Shown in pieces: positions 1 through 6,339 of a stretch of 12,577 bases of DNA. The DNA is from Pyrinomonadaceae bacterium (GTDB taxonomy: Bacteria; Acidobacteriota; Blastocatellia; Pyrinomonadales; Pyrinomonadaceae). Under the pieces are notes generated by a model. The model saw only the letters and a list, made by a program, of their open reading frames with translations, was not told the DNA's origin and did not search any database. The position numbers and the translations under genes were made by a program. The DNA is taken from contig JACCRA010000457.1 in NCBI GenBank assembly GCA_013813825.1, positions 1 to 12,577 of the forward strand. The letters run 5' to 3'. How positions within the stretch are numbered: the stretch's first letter is position 1; every line of letters starts with the position of its first letter.

Positions 1-2
1 AG

Positions 3-431
3 GAGAACTCGAACAGCTCGCTCAAAAAAGAGGATGTCATCGAAGCCGCGCTCAAGGCCAACACCATAATCTACTGCGTCGGCATCGGTAGCGGCACACT
101 GGACGAAGGCGCGCTCAAAAAAATCTCCGAGCGCACCGGCGGGCGCGCCTACTTTCCCGAAGACGAAACTGAACTGGGCGTCGCCTTCGCGCAAATTCAG
201 CAGGAGTTGCGCTCGCAGTATCTCGTCACCTACTCGCCGGCGAACAAAGCCCGCGACAACTCATACCGCCAATTGCGGATCGAGATCGTCAACCCCGTGT
301 TGAAAAAACAAAAGCTGAAACTCTCGTACCGGCAAGGCTACTTCGCCCGCCCGCCCGCCCCGCCCGCGCCAAACAACCGGACGACGAATCGTACACTTGC
401 GAAGCCGCCGCGCCGACCGAAGCGGAAATGA
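3..431 (+). CDS. VWFA-related Acidobacterial-type protein, C-terminal fragment
   Basis: The reading frame is open from the left edge of the window to the TGA at 429-431, so the start lies outside. The visible part reads as the end of a von Willebrand factor A domain: a strand and turn around 'IYCVGIGSGTLDE', then 'ISERTGGRAYFPED', an amphipathic stretch 'AFAQIQQELRSQYLVTYSP' and a closing 'LKLSYRQGYFA'. This order (Cys/Gly strand, T-GGRAYFP, I-QELRSQY-V-Y-P, R-GYFA) is characteristic of the VWFA-related family that is expanded in Acidobacteria, usually exported proteins of unknown role. The last 30 or so residues are a Pro/Arg/Lys-rich tail without a domain. The MIDAS residues would lie upstream and cannot be seen. 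The next gene is 180 nt away, so co-transcription is uncertain. Confidence 0.85.
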   Translation, partial: ENSNSSLKKEDVIEAALKANTIIYCVGIGSGTLDEGALKKISERTGGRAYFPEDETELGVAFAQIQQELRSQYLVTYSPANKARDNSYRQLRIEIVNPVLKKQKLKLSYRQGYFARPPAPPAPNNRTTNRTLAKPPRRPKRK

Positions 432-611
432 CAGGGGAGACGGGGAGAAGGGGTGGAAAAGGAGTAACGGACTAAGTGCGTTGATAATCTCCCAGTCTCC
501 CAGTCTTCCAGTCGCTTTGCCTTTTGCCTTTTGCCTTTTACAATGCCGGCAGTCCGCTCTCCGCAACACGTTGTCAAACTCTCTTCACTTGAGGAAGGAT
601 TTTCTCCGCCC
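432..611. repeat. Intergenic stretch with short tandem repeats
   Basis: The gap before the M1 peptidase gene contains an 8-nt unit CTCCCAGT repeated three times (489-512, the third copy with one change) and a 7-nt unit TTTGCCT repeated three times (516-536). A purine-rich stretch at 432-462 (GGGGAGACGGGGAGAAGG) is partly complementary to the first repeat and could fold back on it. These look like simple-sequence intergenic repeats rather than a gene. The open frame of the peptidase runs back through the second repeat to an ATG at 531, but that extension is not protein-like. Confidence 0.6.
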
Positions 612-2972
612 ATGCGTCATCACGTTGTTATCGCCCTCTCATTGTTATTGCTGATCGCGCCCGCCGCGCCGGCACAGTCGAAGGCCGCGCCGAGCGATAA
701 GTTTCGGCAGTTGGAAGAGATTTTGCCGACGCCGAACGAATACCGCGCCGCTTCGGGCGCGCCCGGCCACCGCTACTGGCAACAGCGCGCGGACTACACC
801 ATTGATGTCGAGATCGACGACGCCACGCAGCGCCTGCTCGGCAAGGAAACCATCACTTACTACAACCAATCGCCCGACACGCTGAACTACCTCTGGCTCC
901 AACTCGATCAAAACATCTTCGAGAAAAACTCGGACGCCAATCTGACCCGCACCGGGCCGGAGCAACTGACGCGCTTCTCGCTCTCGCAACTCGAAAATCG
1001 GCTGTATAACGAAACTTTCGACGGCGGCCATAAAATCACGTCCGTGCGCGACGCGCGAAACGCACCGCTCAAGTACACCGTCGTCAAGACGATGATGCGG
1101 ATCGATCTGCCTCAGCCGCTCGCGCCCGGACAACAGACGCAGTTCTCTGTCGATTGGAATTACAACATCAACGACGCGCGCCGCATCAGTTCGCGCTCCG
1201 GCTACGAGTTCTTCCCGAAGGATGGCAATTACCTCTACGAGATGGCGCAGTGGTTTCCGCGCATGGCCGCTTACAACGACGTATCGGGCTGGCAACACAA
1301 GCAGTTTTTAGGCGCGGGCGAGTTCACTTTGGAGTTCGGCAACTACCGCGTGCGGATCACGGTTCCGAACGATCACGTCGTCGGCTCGACCGGCGTGCTG
1401 CAAAACCCGAACGAGATGCTGACGCCGGAACAGCGCCAGCGATTGAAGCAGGCCGAGACGGCGAAAGAGCCGCTGAAGATCATCACCCAAGCCGAGGCCG
1501 AAGCGGCCGAGCGCGGCAAGCCGACCGGCAAAAAGACGTGGGTTTTTCACGCCGACAACGTCCGCGATTTCGCGTTCGCCTCGTCGCGCAAGTTCATCTG
1601 GGACGCGCAACTCCATAACGTCGAAGGCAACCGCGTGATGGCAATGTCGTACTACCCGAAGGAAGGCAATCCGCTGTGGGAGCGTTACTCGACGCACGCG
1701 ATTATTCACACTCTCAACGTCTATTCGCGCTACTCGTTTACTTATCCGTACCCGATTGCGATCTCCGTCAACGGCCCCATCGGCGGCATGGAATACCCGA
1801 TGATCTGCTTCAACGGCCCGCGCCCCGAACCGGACGGCACTTACACGGCGGGGACCAAATACGGACTGATCTCCGTCGTCATCCACGAAGTCGGCCACAA
1901 CTATTTCCCGATGATCGTGAATTCCGACGAGCGGCAATGGACGTGGATGGACGAGGGGCTTAACTCTTTCCTGCAATACCTCTCCGAACAGGAGTGGGAG
2001 GAGAACTACCCTTCGTGGCGCGGCGAGCCGCAGAACATCGTCGAGTACATGCTCAGTTCGGCGCAGGTGCCGATCATGACCAACTCGGAGTCCGCGTTGC
2101 AATTCGGCAACAACGCCTATGGCAAGCCGGCGACGGCCTTAAACATTCTGCGCGAAACCGTGTTGGGGCGCGAGTTGTTCGACTTCTCTTTCCGCGAATA
2201 CTCGCGCCGCTGGAAGTTCAAGCGCCCGATGCCCGCCGACTTTTTCCGCATGATGGAGGACGCTTCGGGCGTCGATCTCGACTGGTTCTGGCGCGGTTGG
2301 TTCTACACCACTGACCACACCGACATCGCGCTCGAACGGGTCCGACTGTTTACACCCGACACCTTGAATCCTGAAACTGATAAAGCCGCGCGTCAGAGAG
2401 AGCGCGCCGAACGCCCTTCAACTCTCTCGCAGCAACGCAACAAACCATTGCCCAAGCGCGTCGATCAGTTTCCCAGTTTGCGCGACTTCTACAACACTTA
2501 TGATCAATTGATCGTGACGCCGCAAGAGCGCGAAGCCTACCAGCTTTTCGTCGCCACACTGACCGAACGCGAGCGCGAATTGCTGCAAACCGGCTTAAAC
2601 TTTTACTTCGTCGATCTCAAGAACGTCGGCGGCCTCGTGATGCCCGTCATTCTCGAACTCGAATACATCGATGGGACCAGAGAAGAAATTCGCATCCCGG
2701 CGGAAATCTGGCGCTACAACAATACGGAAGTGTCGAAGATGATCATGACGAAGAAGGAGGTGCGCTCAATCACGCTCGATCCGCACTTGGAGACGGCCGA
2801 CACCGATCTGGCGAACAACAATTTCCCGCGCCGTCCCGTCAAATCGCGTTTCCAACTCTTCAAGGAGCAGCAGGAGTTGCCCAATCCGATGCAGCAACTC
2901 GAACGCAAACCCGCACCGTCGCCGCTTACTCCGGCGGCCACTCCCACCCCTTCACCAACGCCGCGCAGTTGA
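612..2972 (+). CDS. Secreted M1-family zinc metallopeptidase (aminopeptidase-like)
   Basis: The product is a 786-residue gluzincin peptidase. The signature HEXXH-X18-E is exact: HEVGH at residues 425-429 and the third zinc ligand Glu at 448 within 'WMDEGLNSF'. About 30 residues upstream is GGMEYP (391-396), the position of the GxMEN substrate-binding motif of M1 aminopeptidases, with Tyr where Asn is usual. Tyr503 in 'AYGKPATALNILRE' is placed like the catalytic Tyr. I chose the ATG at 612, not the one at 531, because residues 1-21 (MRHHVVIALS... ending APAAPA before Gln22) form a clean signal peptide and a purine-rich GAGGAAGG lies 13 nt upstream. The C-terminus is a Pro/Thr/Ser tail. It probably works in the periplasm or outside the cell, trimming peptides. 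It is followed after 11 nt by the DUF6702-like gene, so the two are probably one operon. Family call is firm; substrate is unknown. Confidence 0.93.
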   Translation: MRHHVVIALSLLLLIAPAAPAQSKAAPSDKFRQLEEILPTPNEYRAASGAPGHRYWQQRADYTIDVEIDDATQRLLGKETITYYNQSPDTLNYLWLQLDQNIFEKNSDANLTRTGPEQLTRFSLSQLENRLYNETFDGGHKITSVRDARNAPLKYTVVKTMMRIDLPQPLAPGQQTQFSVDWNYNINDARRISSRSGYEFFPKDGNYLYEMAQWFPRMAAYNDVSGWQHKQFLGAGEFTLEFGNYRVRITVPNDHVVGSTGVLQNPNEMLTPEQRQRLKQAETAKEPLKIITQAEAEAAERGKPTGKKTWVFHADNVRDFAFASSRKFIWDAQLHNVEGNRVMAMSYYPKEGNPLWERYSTHAIIHTLNVYSRYSFTYPYPIAISVNGPIGGMEYPMICFNGPRPEPDGTYTAGTKYGLISVVIHEVGHNYFPMIVNSDERQWTWMDEGLNSFLQYLSEQEWEENYPSWRGEPQNIVEYMLSSAQVPIMTNSESALQFGNNAYGKPATALNILRETVLGRELFDFSFREYSRRWKFKRPMPADFFRMMEDASGVDLDWFWRGWFYTTDHTDIALERVRLFTPDTLNPETDKAARQRERAERPSTLSQQRNKPLPKRVDQFPSLRDFYNTYDQLIVTPQEREAYQLFVATLTERERELLQTGLNFYFVDLKNVGGLVMPVILELEYIDGTREEIRIPAEIWRYNNTEVSKMIMTKKEVRSITLDPHLETADTDLANNNFPRRPVKSRFQLFKEQQELPNPMQQLERKPAPSPLTPAATPTPSPTPRS

Positions 2973-2983
2973 AGGAGTGAATA

Positions 2984-3628
2984 ATGAGACTTCGGCTTTT
3001 ATTAACTGTAGGGCGCGTTTTTGTCGGGCGTGTTTTTGTCGGGGCAAGGCTAGTCCCTGCCCGTGTAGCTTCGATACTACGCGGGCAGGAACTAGCCCTG
3101 CCCCTACAATTGACTTCTTACTTTCGCGTTTCAACGTGCGTTGTCGGCTTGGCGATCAGTTTTTGGTGGTTGCCCGTCACCACCGGTGACGCGCACAAGT
3201 TCCATGCGAGCTTTACCGACATCGCTTACAACCCCGACGCGCGCGCCGCCGAGATCGTCATCCGCACATTCTATGATGATCTGGAAAACGTCCTCTCGAA
3301 GCGTGCCGGTCGCGATGTGCGGCTCGACAACTCGAAGGAAACCAACGCGCTGCTGTTCGCTTACGTGCAGGAGACCGTTCGGTTGAAGCGCGCCAATGGC
3401 CGCCCCGTCAAGTTTGCGTGGGTCGGGATCGAATCGCAGGTGGACATGGTGCGGATTTACGTCGAAGCGAAGATGCCCGGCGGCCTGCAAGGCGCGCAGA
3501 TCAGCAACCTTCTGCTCTGCGACCTCTTCGAGGATCAAGTCAACGCCGTCAACCTCCGCGAGCAAGGCAAGCAGGCCGCGCTCGTTTTCAAGCCCGGCGA
3601 TCAATTTCAGAAAGTCGAAGCCAAGTAA
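2984..3628 (+). CDS. DUF6702-like small exported protein
   Basis: The 214-residue product has a conserved-looking body from about residue 68 ('GDAHKFHASFTDIAYNPD') through 'EIVIRTFYDDLENVLSK', 'FAWVGIE' and a C-terminal 'LLLCDLFEDQVNAVNL'. This pattern matches DUF6702, small exported proteins of unknown function. The ATG at 2984 has a strong ribosome site, GAAGGAG at 2971-2977 with 6 nt spacing, overlapping the end of the M1 gene, so the two are translationally close. The N-terminus is odd. Residues 8-42 are encoded by a REP-like palindrome and read as low-complexity (VGRVFVGRVFVGARLVPAR). Removing its 102 bp leaves MRLRLLLTLTSYFR followed by the hydrophobic VVGLAISFWWLP, a normal signal peptide. 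A TTG at 3110, just after the palindrome, is an alternative start but has no visible ribosome site. The family call rests on memory of the pattern, not a search. Confidence 0.75.
   Translation: MRLRLLLTVGRVFVGRVFVGARLVPARVASILRGQELALPLQLTSYFRVSTCVVGLAISFWWLPVTTGDAHKFHASFTDIAYNPDARAAEIVIRTFYDDLENVLSKRAGRDVRLDNSKETNALLFAYVQETVRLKRANGRPVKFAWVGIESQVDMVRIYVEAKMPGGLQGAQISNLLLCDLFEDQVNAVNLREQGKQAALVFKPGDQFQKVEAK
3007..3108. repeat. REP-like palindrome inside the DUF6702-like gene
   Basis: The outer ends are TGTAGGG (3007-3013) and CCCTACA (3102-3108). The main arms are 3041-3063 and 3082-3104, complementary at 21 of 23 positions. The stem continues inward (TGTAG with CTACG, one G-T pair) to an eight-nt loop around 3069-3076. 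The left arm is interrupted by two copies of a 15-nt unit, 3011-3025 and 3026-3040, with one difference (GGGCGCGTTTTTGTC against GGGCGTGTTTTTGTC). The element is 102 bp, a multiple of three. Both arm mismatches become G-T pairs if the minus strand is transcribed. It resembles the dispersed 'GGGGCAGGGCTAGT' type palindromes of several bacterial phyla. No target duplication is visible. Confidence 0.8.
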
Positions 3629-3766
3629 AAGTCAGATGAAGTTCCACATGAAGCATTTTAGCTTCTACATCCCCGCCCGCATGGGCTTCGTCAAAATCAT
3701 CACCAACTAGCGTCCACGAAGCAACGGCCCGTGCAGGCGGCGTTCGGCATCGCTGACGCCGGGGAT
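3629..3766. other. Gap between convergent genes, small hairpin
   Basis: This 138-bp stretch separates the stop of the rightward M1/DUF6702 pair from the stop of the leftward three-gene cluster. It contains a 6-bp stem, CGGCGT at 3738-3743 with ACGCCG at 3756-3761, and a 5-bp stem GAAGC/GCTTC at 3650-3665. Neither is followed by a good T-run, so I do not call a terminator. Confidence 0.35.
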
Positions 3767-4168
3767 TTATGTTTGATTGTCTTCCTCGCGCGCACGCACT
3801 ACCCAGATGCTCGCACGTTTAATGGCTTTTCTCACACCATCTGTTTTTTTGCCCACGACGCCCACGTGACCACGCGGCCCTTCGACCTCCTGTCGGACGA
3901 TTTTCATGTTCTTCGCTTTGAGTACGCTAATAGGTATGGCGACAAGGCCATAACCGTCGTGACCTGCGAGCGCATTTTCGGGTTGGGCGCATTCGTCGGC
4001 TATGTACGCCGACATCGGTTGACCGTCCGGGTTATCCTCAAATGCGGCTGTGGTAGGACGAAAGTCGCCTGCGTTTTCCTCGAATTTATAATGCCAAGGC
4101 GGAATACGTCGCCAGAGGAAGGCAGTCTCGGGAAGTTCGATTTCTTCAAGGTCCAGTTCGTCAGGCAA
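3767..4168 (-). CDS. Conserved hypothetical protein with 'RRIPPWH' motif, last gene of cluster
   Basis: The product is 133 residues from a TTG start at 4168; an in-frame ATG at 4234 would give 155. I prefer the TTG because residues before it (MCAGQLALSWRADSQC...) lie mostly in the overlap with the upstream gene and do not look protein-like, and GAAAGG (4186-4181) precedes the TTG by 12 nt. The protein begins acidic (MPDELDLEEIELPET), then has 'LWRRIPPWHYKFEENAGDFRPTTAAFED', a 'GQPMSAYIADE' segment, 'AGHDGYGLVAIPISVL', and ends 'HVGVVGKKTDGVRKAIKRASIWV'. I recognise this order (RRIP..., RPTTAAFxD, PMS, VVGKKT..R) from small uncharacterised proteins that occur sporadically in bacteria. No catalytic motif or membrane segment is seen. 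The gap to the previous gene is 25 nt on this choice. It belongs to the lower-GC leftward cluster, which suggests acquisition. An overlapping rightward frame at 3731-4174 is less protein-like. Confidence 0.7.
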   Translation of the reverse strand: MPDELDLEEIELPETAFLWRRIPPWHYKFEENAGDFRPTTAAFEDNPDGQPMSAYIADECAQPENALAGHDGYGLVAIPISVLKAKNMKIVRQEVEGPRGHVGVVGKKTDGVRKAIKRASIWVVRAREEDNQT

Positions 4169-4193
4169 GGGTGAGCAGTGCCTTTCACACTGG

Positions 4194-4754
4194 CTATCCG
4201 CGCGCCACGATAGTGCTAACTGCCCCGCGCACAACGGCGAGGTTAGTCGTGATCAAGTCCTCAATTCCATCATTAATTCCACGCAAATCCTCGTAAGATA
4301 CGCGCACTTGGCCGGGCGACAGCGCGTCCACTTCCAACTCGATGCCGTGAATGTGCCATTCAAATTGGATGGTGCCACGCGGGGTGGGTACGAATTCGGG
4401 CAGGGGAGTGTCATCGCTCATCACGGAGTGCAGCGTGTCGAGGGCCGCGACGATTGAGTTCACCCGCACAGGACGCGCGCCATAGGAGTTCCAGTTCTGC
4501 TGTAGTTGGGTCAGCCGCGTAAGGCGTTGGATGGCTTCGCTCAGCCAAGTTGGCAGATCGCCATTCCACTCAACGACGGCTGTCACACCGGGTCCCAAGT
4601 GCTGGAGCGGGATGTGTCGCCTTCCTCCTGTCAGAGTCGCCTCAGGTCTAAACGCAAAGCTCCGCACGCTCGAAAGCACATCCTTTGCAGTGAGGAAGAA
4701 ATCGTCGCCCGACGTTGTTATCTGCTCGTCAAAGCAAGGTACATCATATACCAT
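4194..4754 (-). CDS. Conserved hypothetical protein with 'NWNSYGARP' motif, middle gene of cluster
   Basis: The 186-residue product starts at ATG 4754, preceded by GGGAGAG five nt upstream. The start overlaps the end of the TIGR04255-type gene by 11 nt, the mark of translational coupling. The N-terminal half has no motif I know. The middle carries 'LTRLTQLQQNWNSYGARPV' (about residues 80-100), then an alpha-helical stretch, then 'PEFVPTPRGTIQFEWHIHGIELEVDAL' (about 122-148). The pairing of a W(N/D)xYGA motif with a 'VPTPxGxxQxEWxxxGxxLE' strand pair recurs in uncharacterised bacterial proteins, often next to small RRIP-type proteins like the one downstream. That recollection has not been checked by search. 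It is soluble, without signal peptide or transmembrane segment. Base composition is visibly less GC-rich than the genes on either side of the cluster. Function is unknown. Confidence 0.8.
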   Translation of the reverse strand: MVYDVPCFDEQITTSGDDFFLTAKDVLSSVRSFAFRPEATLTGGRRHIPLQHLGPGVTAVVEWNGDLPTWLSEAIQRLTRLTQLQQNWNSYGARPVRVNSIVAALDTLHSVMSDDTPLPEFVPTPRGTIQFEWHIHGIELEVDALSPGQVRVSYEDLRGINDGIEDLITTNLAVVRGAVSTIVARG

Positions 4755-5634
4755 GTTTTCTCTCCCAAAGCCGGTGCATAGCTTCCGTAGTTATTGATAC
4801 GAATCCGCGTGTCACCCACTGATGCCCCGTTTCAAGTGAATTGTAAGCTCCTTCGATAGAGCCATCTTCCGGCCTGCATCGCGCAGTTAAGTTCAGCATA
4901 ATCGCGGCTTTTTTATCGGCCGCCCGGAAGATTGGCGATGCCATCACATGAAGCCGCCCAATTGGCTCATTCTTAGTCCCCGGAATGATATAGCGGACGA
5001 CGTAACGCACGTCCTCCGGTGCGGGTAGAAATGAGTCGCTATGACGTCCCGACCAGAAAGTAAAAACCTTGTCTAACTCCGCGTGAGTTTCCCACCCTGC
5101 TCCCGCAACGATATGGTTTACGTAAGTCACCTCGCACTGATTGAAAAATAATTCGCCGAGCTTCTCTTGAGACACGAATTCCTGAAACTCGCGGAGTTCT
5201 AGCGCGAATGAATGGAACAGATGCCTGAAGCTAGGGTAGGTGTCCTCATCGTTAAGCTTACGCCAATTGTGGATCAGGCGGTCGGGCTGAATCTGCAACA
5301 ATTGATCCCCGCGCTCATTCAGGAGCCAAGCCCTCCGCGCAGGCAGAGCATTAGAAAACTCTAGCCTGACGTTAAATTGTGCTGGCTCCTGCGACCCGAA
5401 CTTCTCAAAGACCGGAGCAAGAGGCTCATGTTCTTCTACGCGAGGGAACTGATGGCGAAATTTTGCCCAAAGCAAGCCAACCTGTGGACCTCTCATATTC
5501 TCAATCGGTTCAAACTGGACAGAAAGTACCACTTCTGAAACCGGTGGCCTGCCGAAGTCCGGCGTCGGCGACAACTCGCTCCGCGTTCCTTGGGCGCCAG
5601 TAATGTCTACGGGATTTGACTCCAATTTACCCAC
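4744..5634 (-). CDS. TIGR04255-family protein, first gene of cluster
   Basis: The product is 296 residues from a GTG at 5634. A TTG at 5625 is an alternative, with AGGTGG five nt upstream of it. The N-terminal 'FGRPPVSEVVLSVQFEPIENMRGPQVGLLWAKFRHQFPRVEEHEP' is the hallmark of the sporadically distributed TIGR04255 family (PP..EV.L.VQF.P, then a W..F...FP segment). Further along are 'LLQIQPDRLIHNWRKL' (about 112-127), 'CEVTYVNHI' (about 167-175) and a C-terminal 'MLNLTARCRP', also expected of the family. There is no membrane segment or signal peptide, so it is cytoplasmic. The family has no known biochemical activity. It is the promoter-proximal gene of a three-gene leftward cluster, overlapping the next gene by 11 nt. 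Codon and base use are less GC-biased than in the flanking genes, fitting horizontal transfer. Nothing looks broken. Confidence 0.85.
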   Translation of the reverse strand: MGKLESNPVDITGAQGTRSELSPTPDFGRPPVSEVVLSVQFEPIENMRGPQVGLLWAKFRHQFPRVEEHEPLAPVFEKFGSQEPAQFNVRLEFSNALPARRAWLLNERGDQLLQIQPDRLIHNWRKLNDEDTYPSFRHLFHSFALELREFQEFVSQEKLGELFFNQCEVTYVNHIVAGAGWETHAELDKVFTFWSGRHSDSFLPAPEDVRYVVRYIIPGTKNEPIGRLHVMASPIFRAADKKAAIMLNLTARCRPEDGSIEGAYNSLETGHQWVTRGFVSITTEAMHRLWERKHGI

Positions 5635-6339
5635 CTAACTATATGTCAGGCGACCGCAATTAGATGTCCAATAGGTCGAGCGTGAGCGAAGCAACTTGTC
5701 GCACATCATATCGGTAGCCTATGCCGAAATCTAAGCTGACGGATCATGCCACCCGCATACACTCAGAGAAAATTCGGTCCGCCTTCTTTCACCTGCAAAA
5801 TGAAAGCAAGGTTGTGCATTGATGTGTACATGCCGTGACATTATCACGCACGTTACCGGGGATACAAGCACAAAGGCATGGTAGGCTGTATGTAACACAC
5901 GGCGGATTCAACTTGATAAGTGCAACTCCGCAACCATAACTTACCGCAGCGGTACGGTCGTCCGCCTGTTTTGGAAGCTCCATTGCCAGCAACAGTTATG
6001 CCTCTGACCAGTGGCGCTAACAACCATCCTCTGAACAGATAATTGAGTTGCACTTACAAGTTGAATTCACGCACAGTAAGATGCACAGGAGGAGCGTTTT
6101 ATTGCACAGCAGATTATACTAACCTTTAGTGCTAGTTGACGCAGACGATTTCTGGGCTTCGCGCTCCACTTTACACATAAGACGCGGCAGATTTTAGTGC
6201 GGGTACTTCACTTCCTGAGATGTTGGCGGAGAAGCGGCGTGGGCATCTCAGCATCAGTGAACCAAGAGGGGCAAAAAAACCAGCAAAACAATCAGCACCA
6301 AAGATTAAATAATCAACTCACCTACTATCAACAAGCCAC
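5635..6339. other. Gene-free region between divergent genes
   Basis: These 705 bp lie between the leftward TIGR04255 cluster and the rightward NHL/M23 gene, so promoters for both are expected here. Open frames within it are short, Cys-rich and overlap an inverted repeat, so I call none. It holds the 165-bp inverted-repeat segment described separately. It also has a hairpin with 8-bp arms CTGAGATG (6215-6222) and CATCTCAG (6244-6251), and an A/C-rich, AT-leaning leader (6270-6339) directly before the next start. No promoter can be placed with confidence. A TATACT at 6115-6120 has no partner at the right distance upstream. Confidence 0.5.
5904..6068. repeat. 165-bp segment with terminal inverted repeats (MITE-like)
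   Basis: The left arm (5904-5928) and right arm (6045-6068) are reverse complements apart from one base change near the outer end and one extra A at 5916. The shared core reads TAAGTGCAACTC on the left and GAGTTGCACTTA on the right. Nested inside are CATAACT (5935-5941) with AGTTATG (5994-6000), and a perfect 13-nt palindrome TACCGCAGCGGTA (5943-5955). There is no transposase and no clear target-site duplication. It could be a short non-autonomous transposable element, a remnant, or a large RNA/DNA hairpin. Confidence 0.6.

Noticed and set aside
531..611. Upstream extension of the M1 peptidase to ATG 531
   Set aside because: The extra 27 residues run out of a simple repeat, are not protein-like, and would bury the clean signal peptide that begins at ATG 612.
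1308..2102. Long minus-strand frame opposite the M1 peptidase
   Set aside because: It is an Arg/Val/His-rich antisense frame typical of GC-rich coding DNA. The plus strand has an unambiguous peptidase with all catalytic motifs.
3636..3710. Tiny frame MKFHMKHFSFYIPARMGF... after the DUF6702-like gene
   Set aside because: It has no ribosome site and only 24 codons, and it is part of a longer frame that overlaps the real gene out of phase.
3731..4174. Rightward frame of 147 codons opposite the RRIPPWH gene
   Set aside because: Its translation is rich in Cys and Phe and shows no motif, while the opposite strand encodes a recognisable conserved protein in cluster with its neighbours.
5789..6053. 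Small leftward frames of 66-67 codons
   Set aside because: They overlap each other and the inverted-repeat segment, are Cys-rich, have no recognisable motif and no convincing ribosome site.
5904..6068. Integron attC site as the firm annotation of the inverted-repeat segment
   Set aside because: The outer heptamers fit, but the arms pair continuously without the unpaired spacer of attC, the span (161 bp) is longer than usual, and neither an integrase nor a second attC is visible. Kept only as an alternative in the finding.
6115..6120. TATACT as a -10 box for the NHL/M23 gene
   Set aside because: There is no acceptable -35 hexamer at 16-18 nt, and the start codon is more than 200 nt away.
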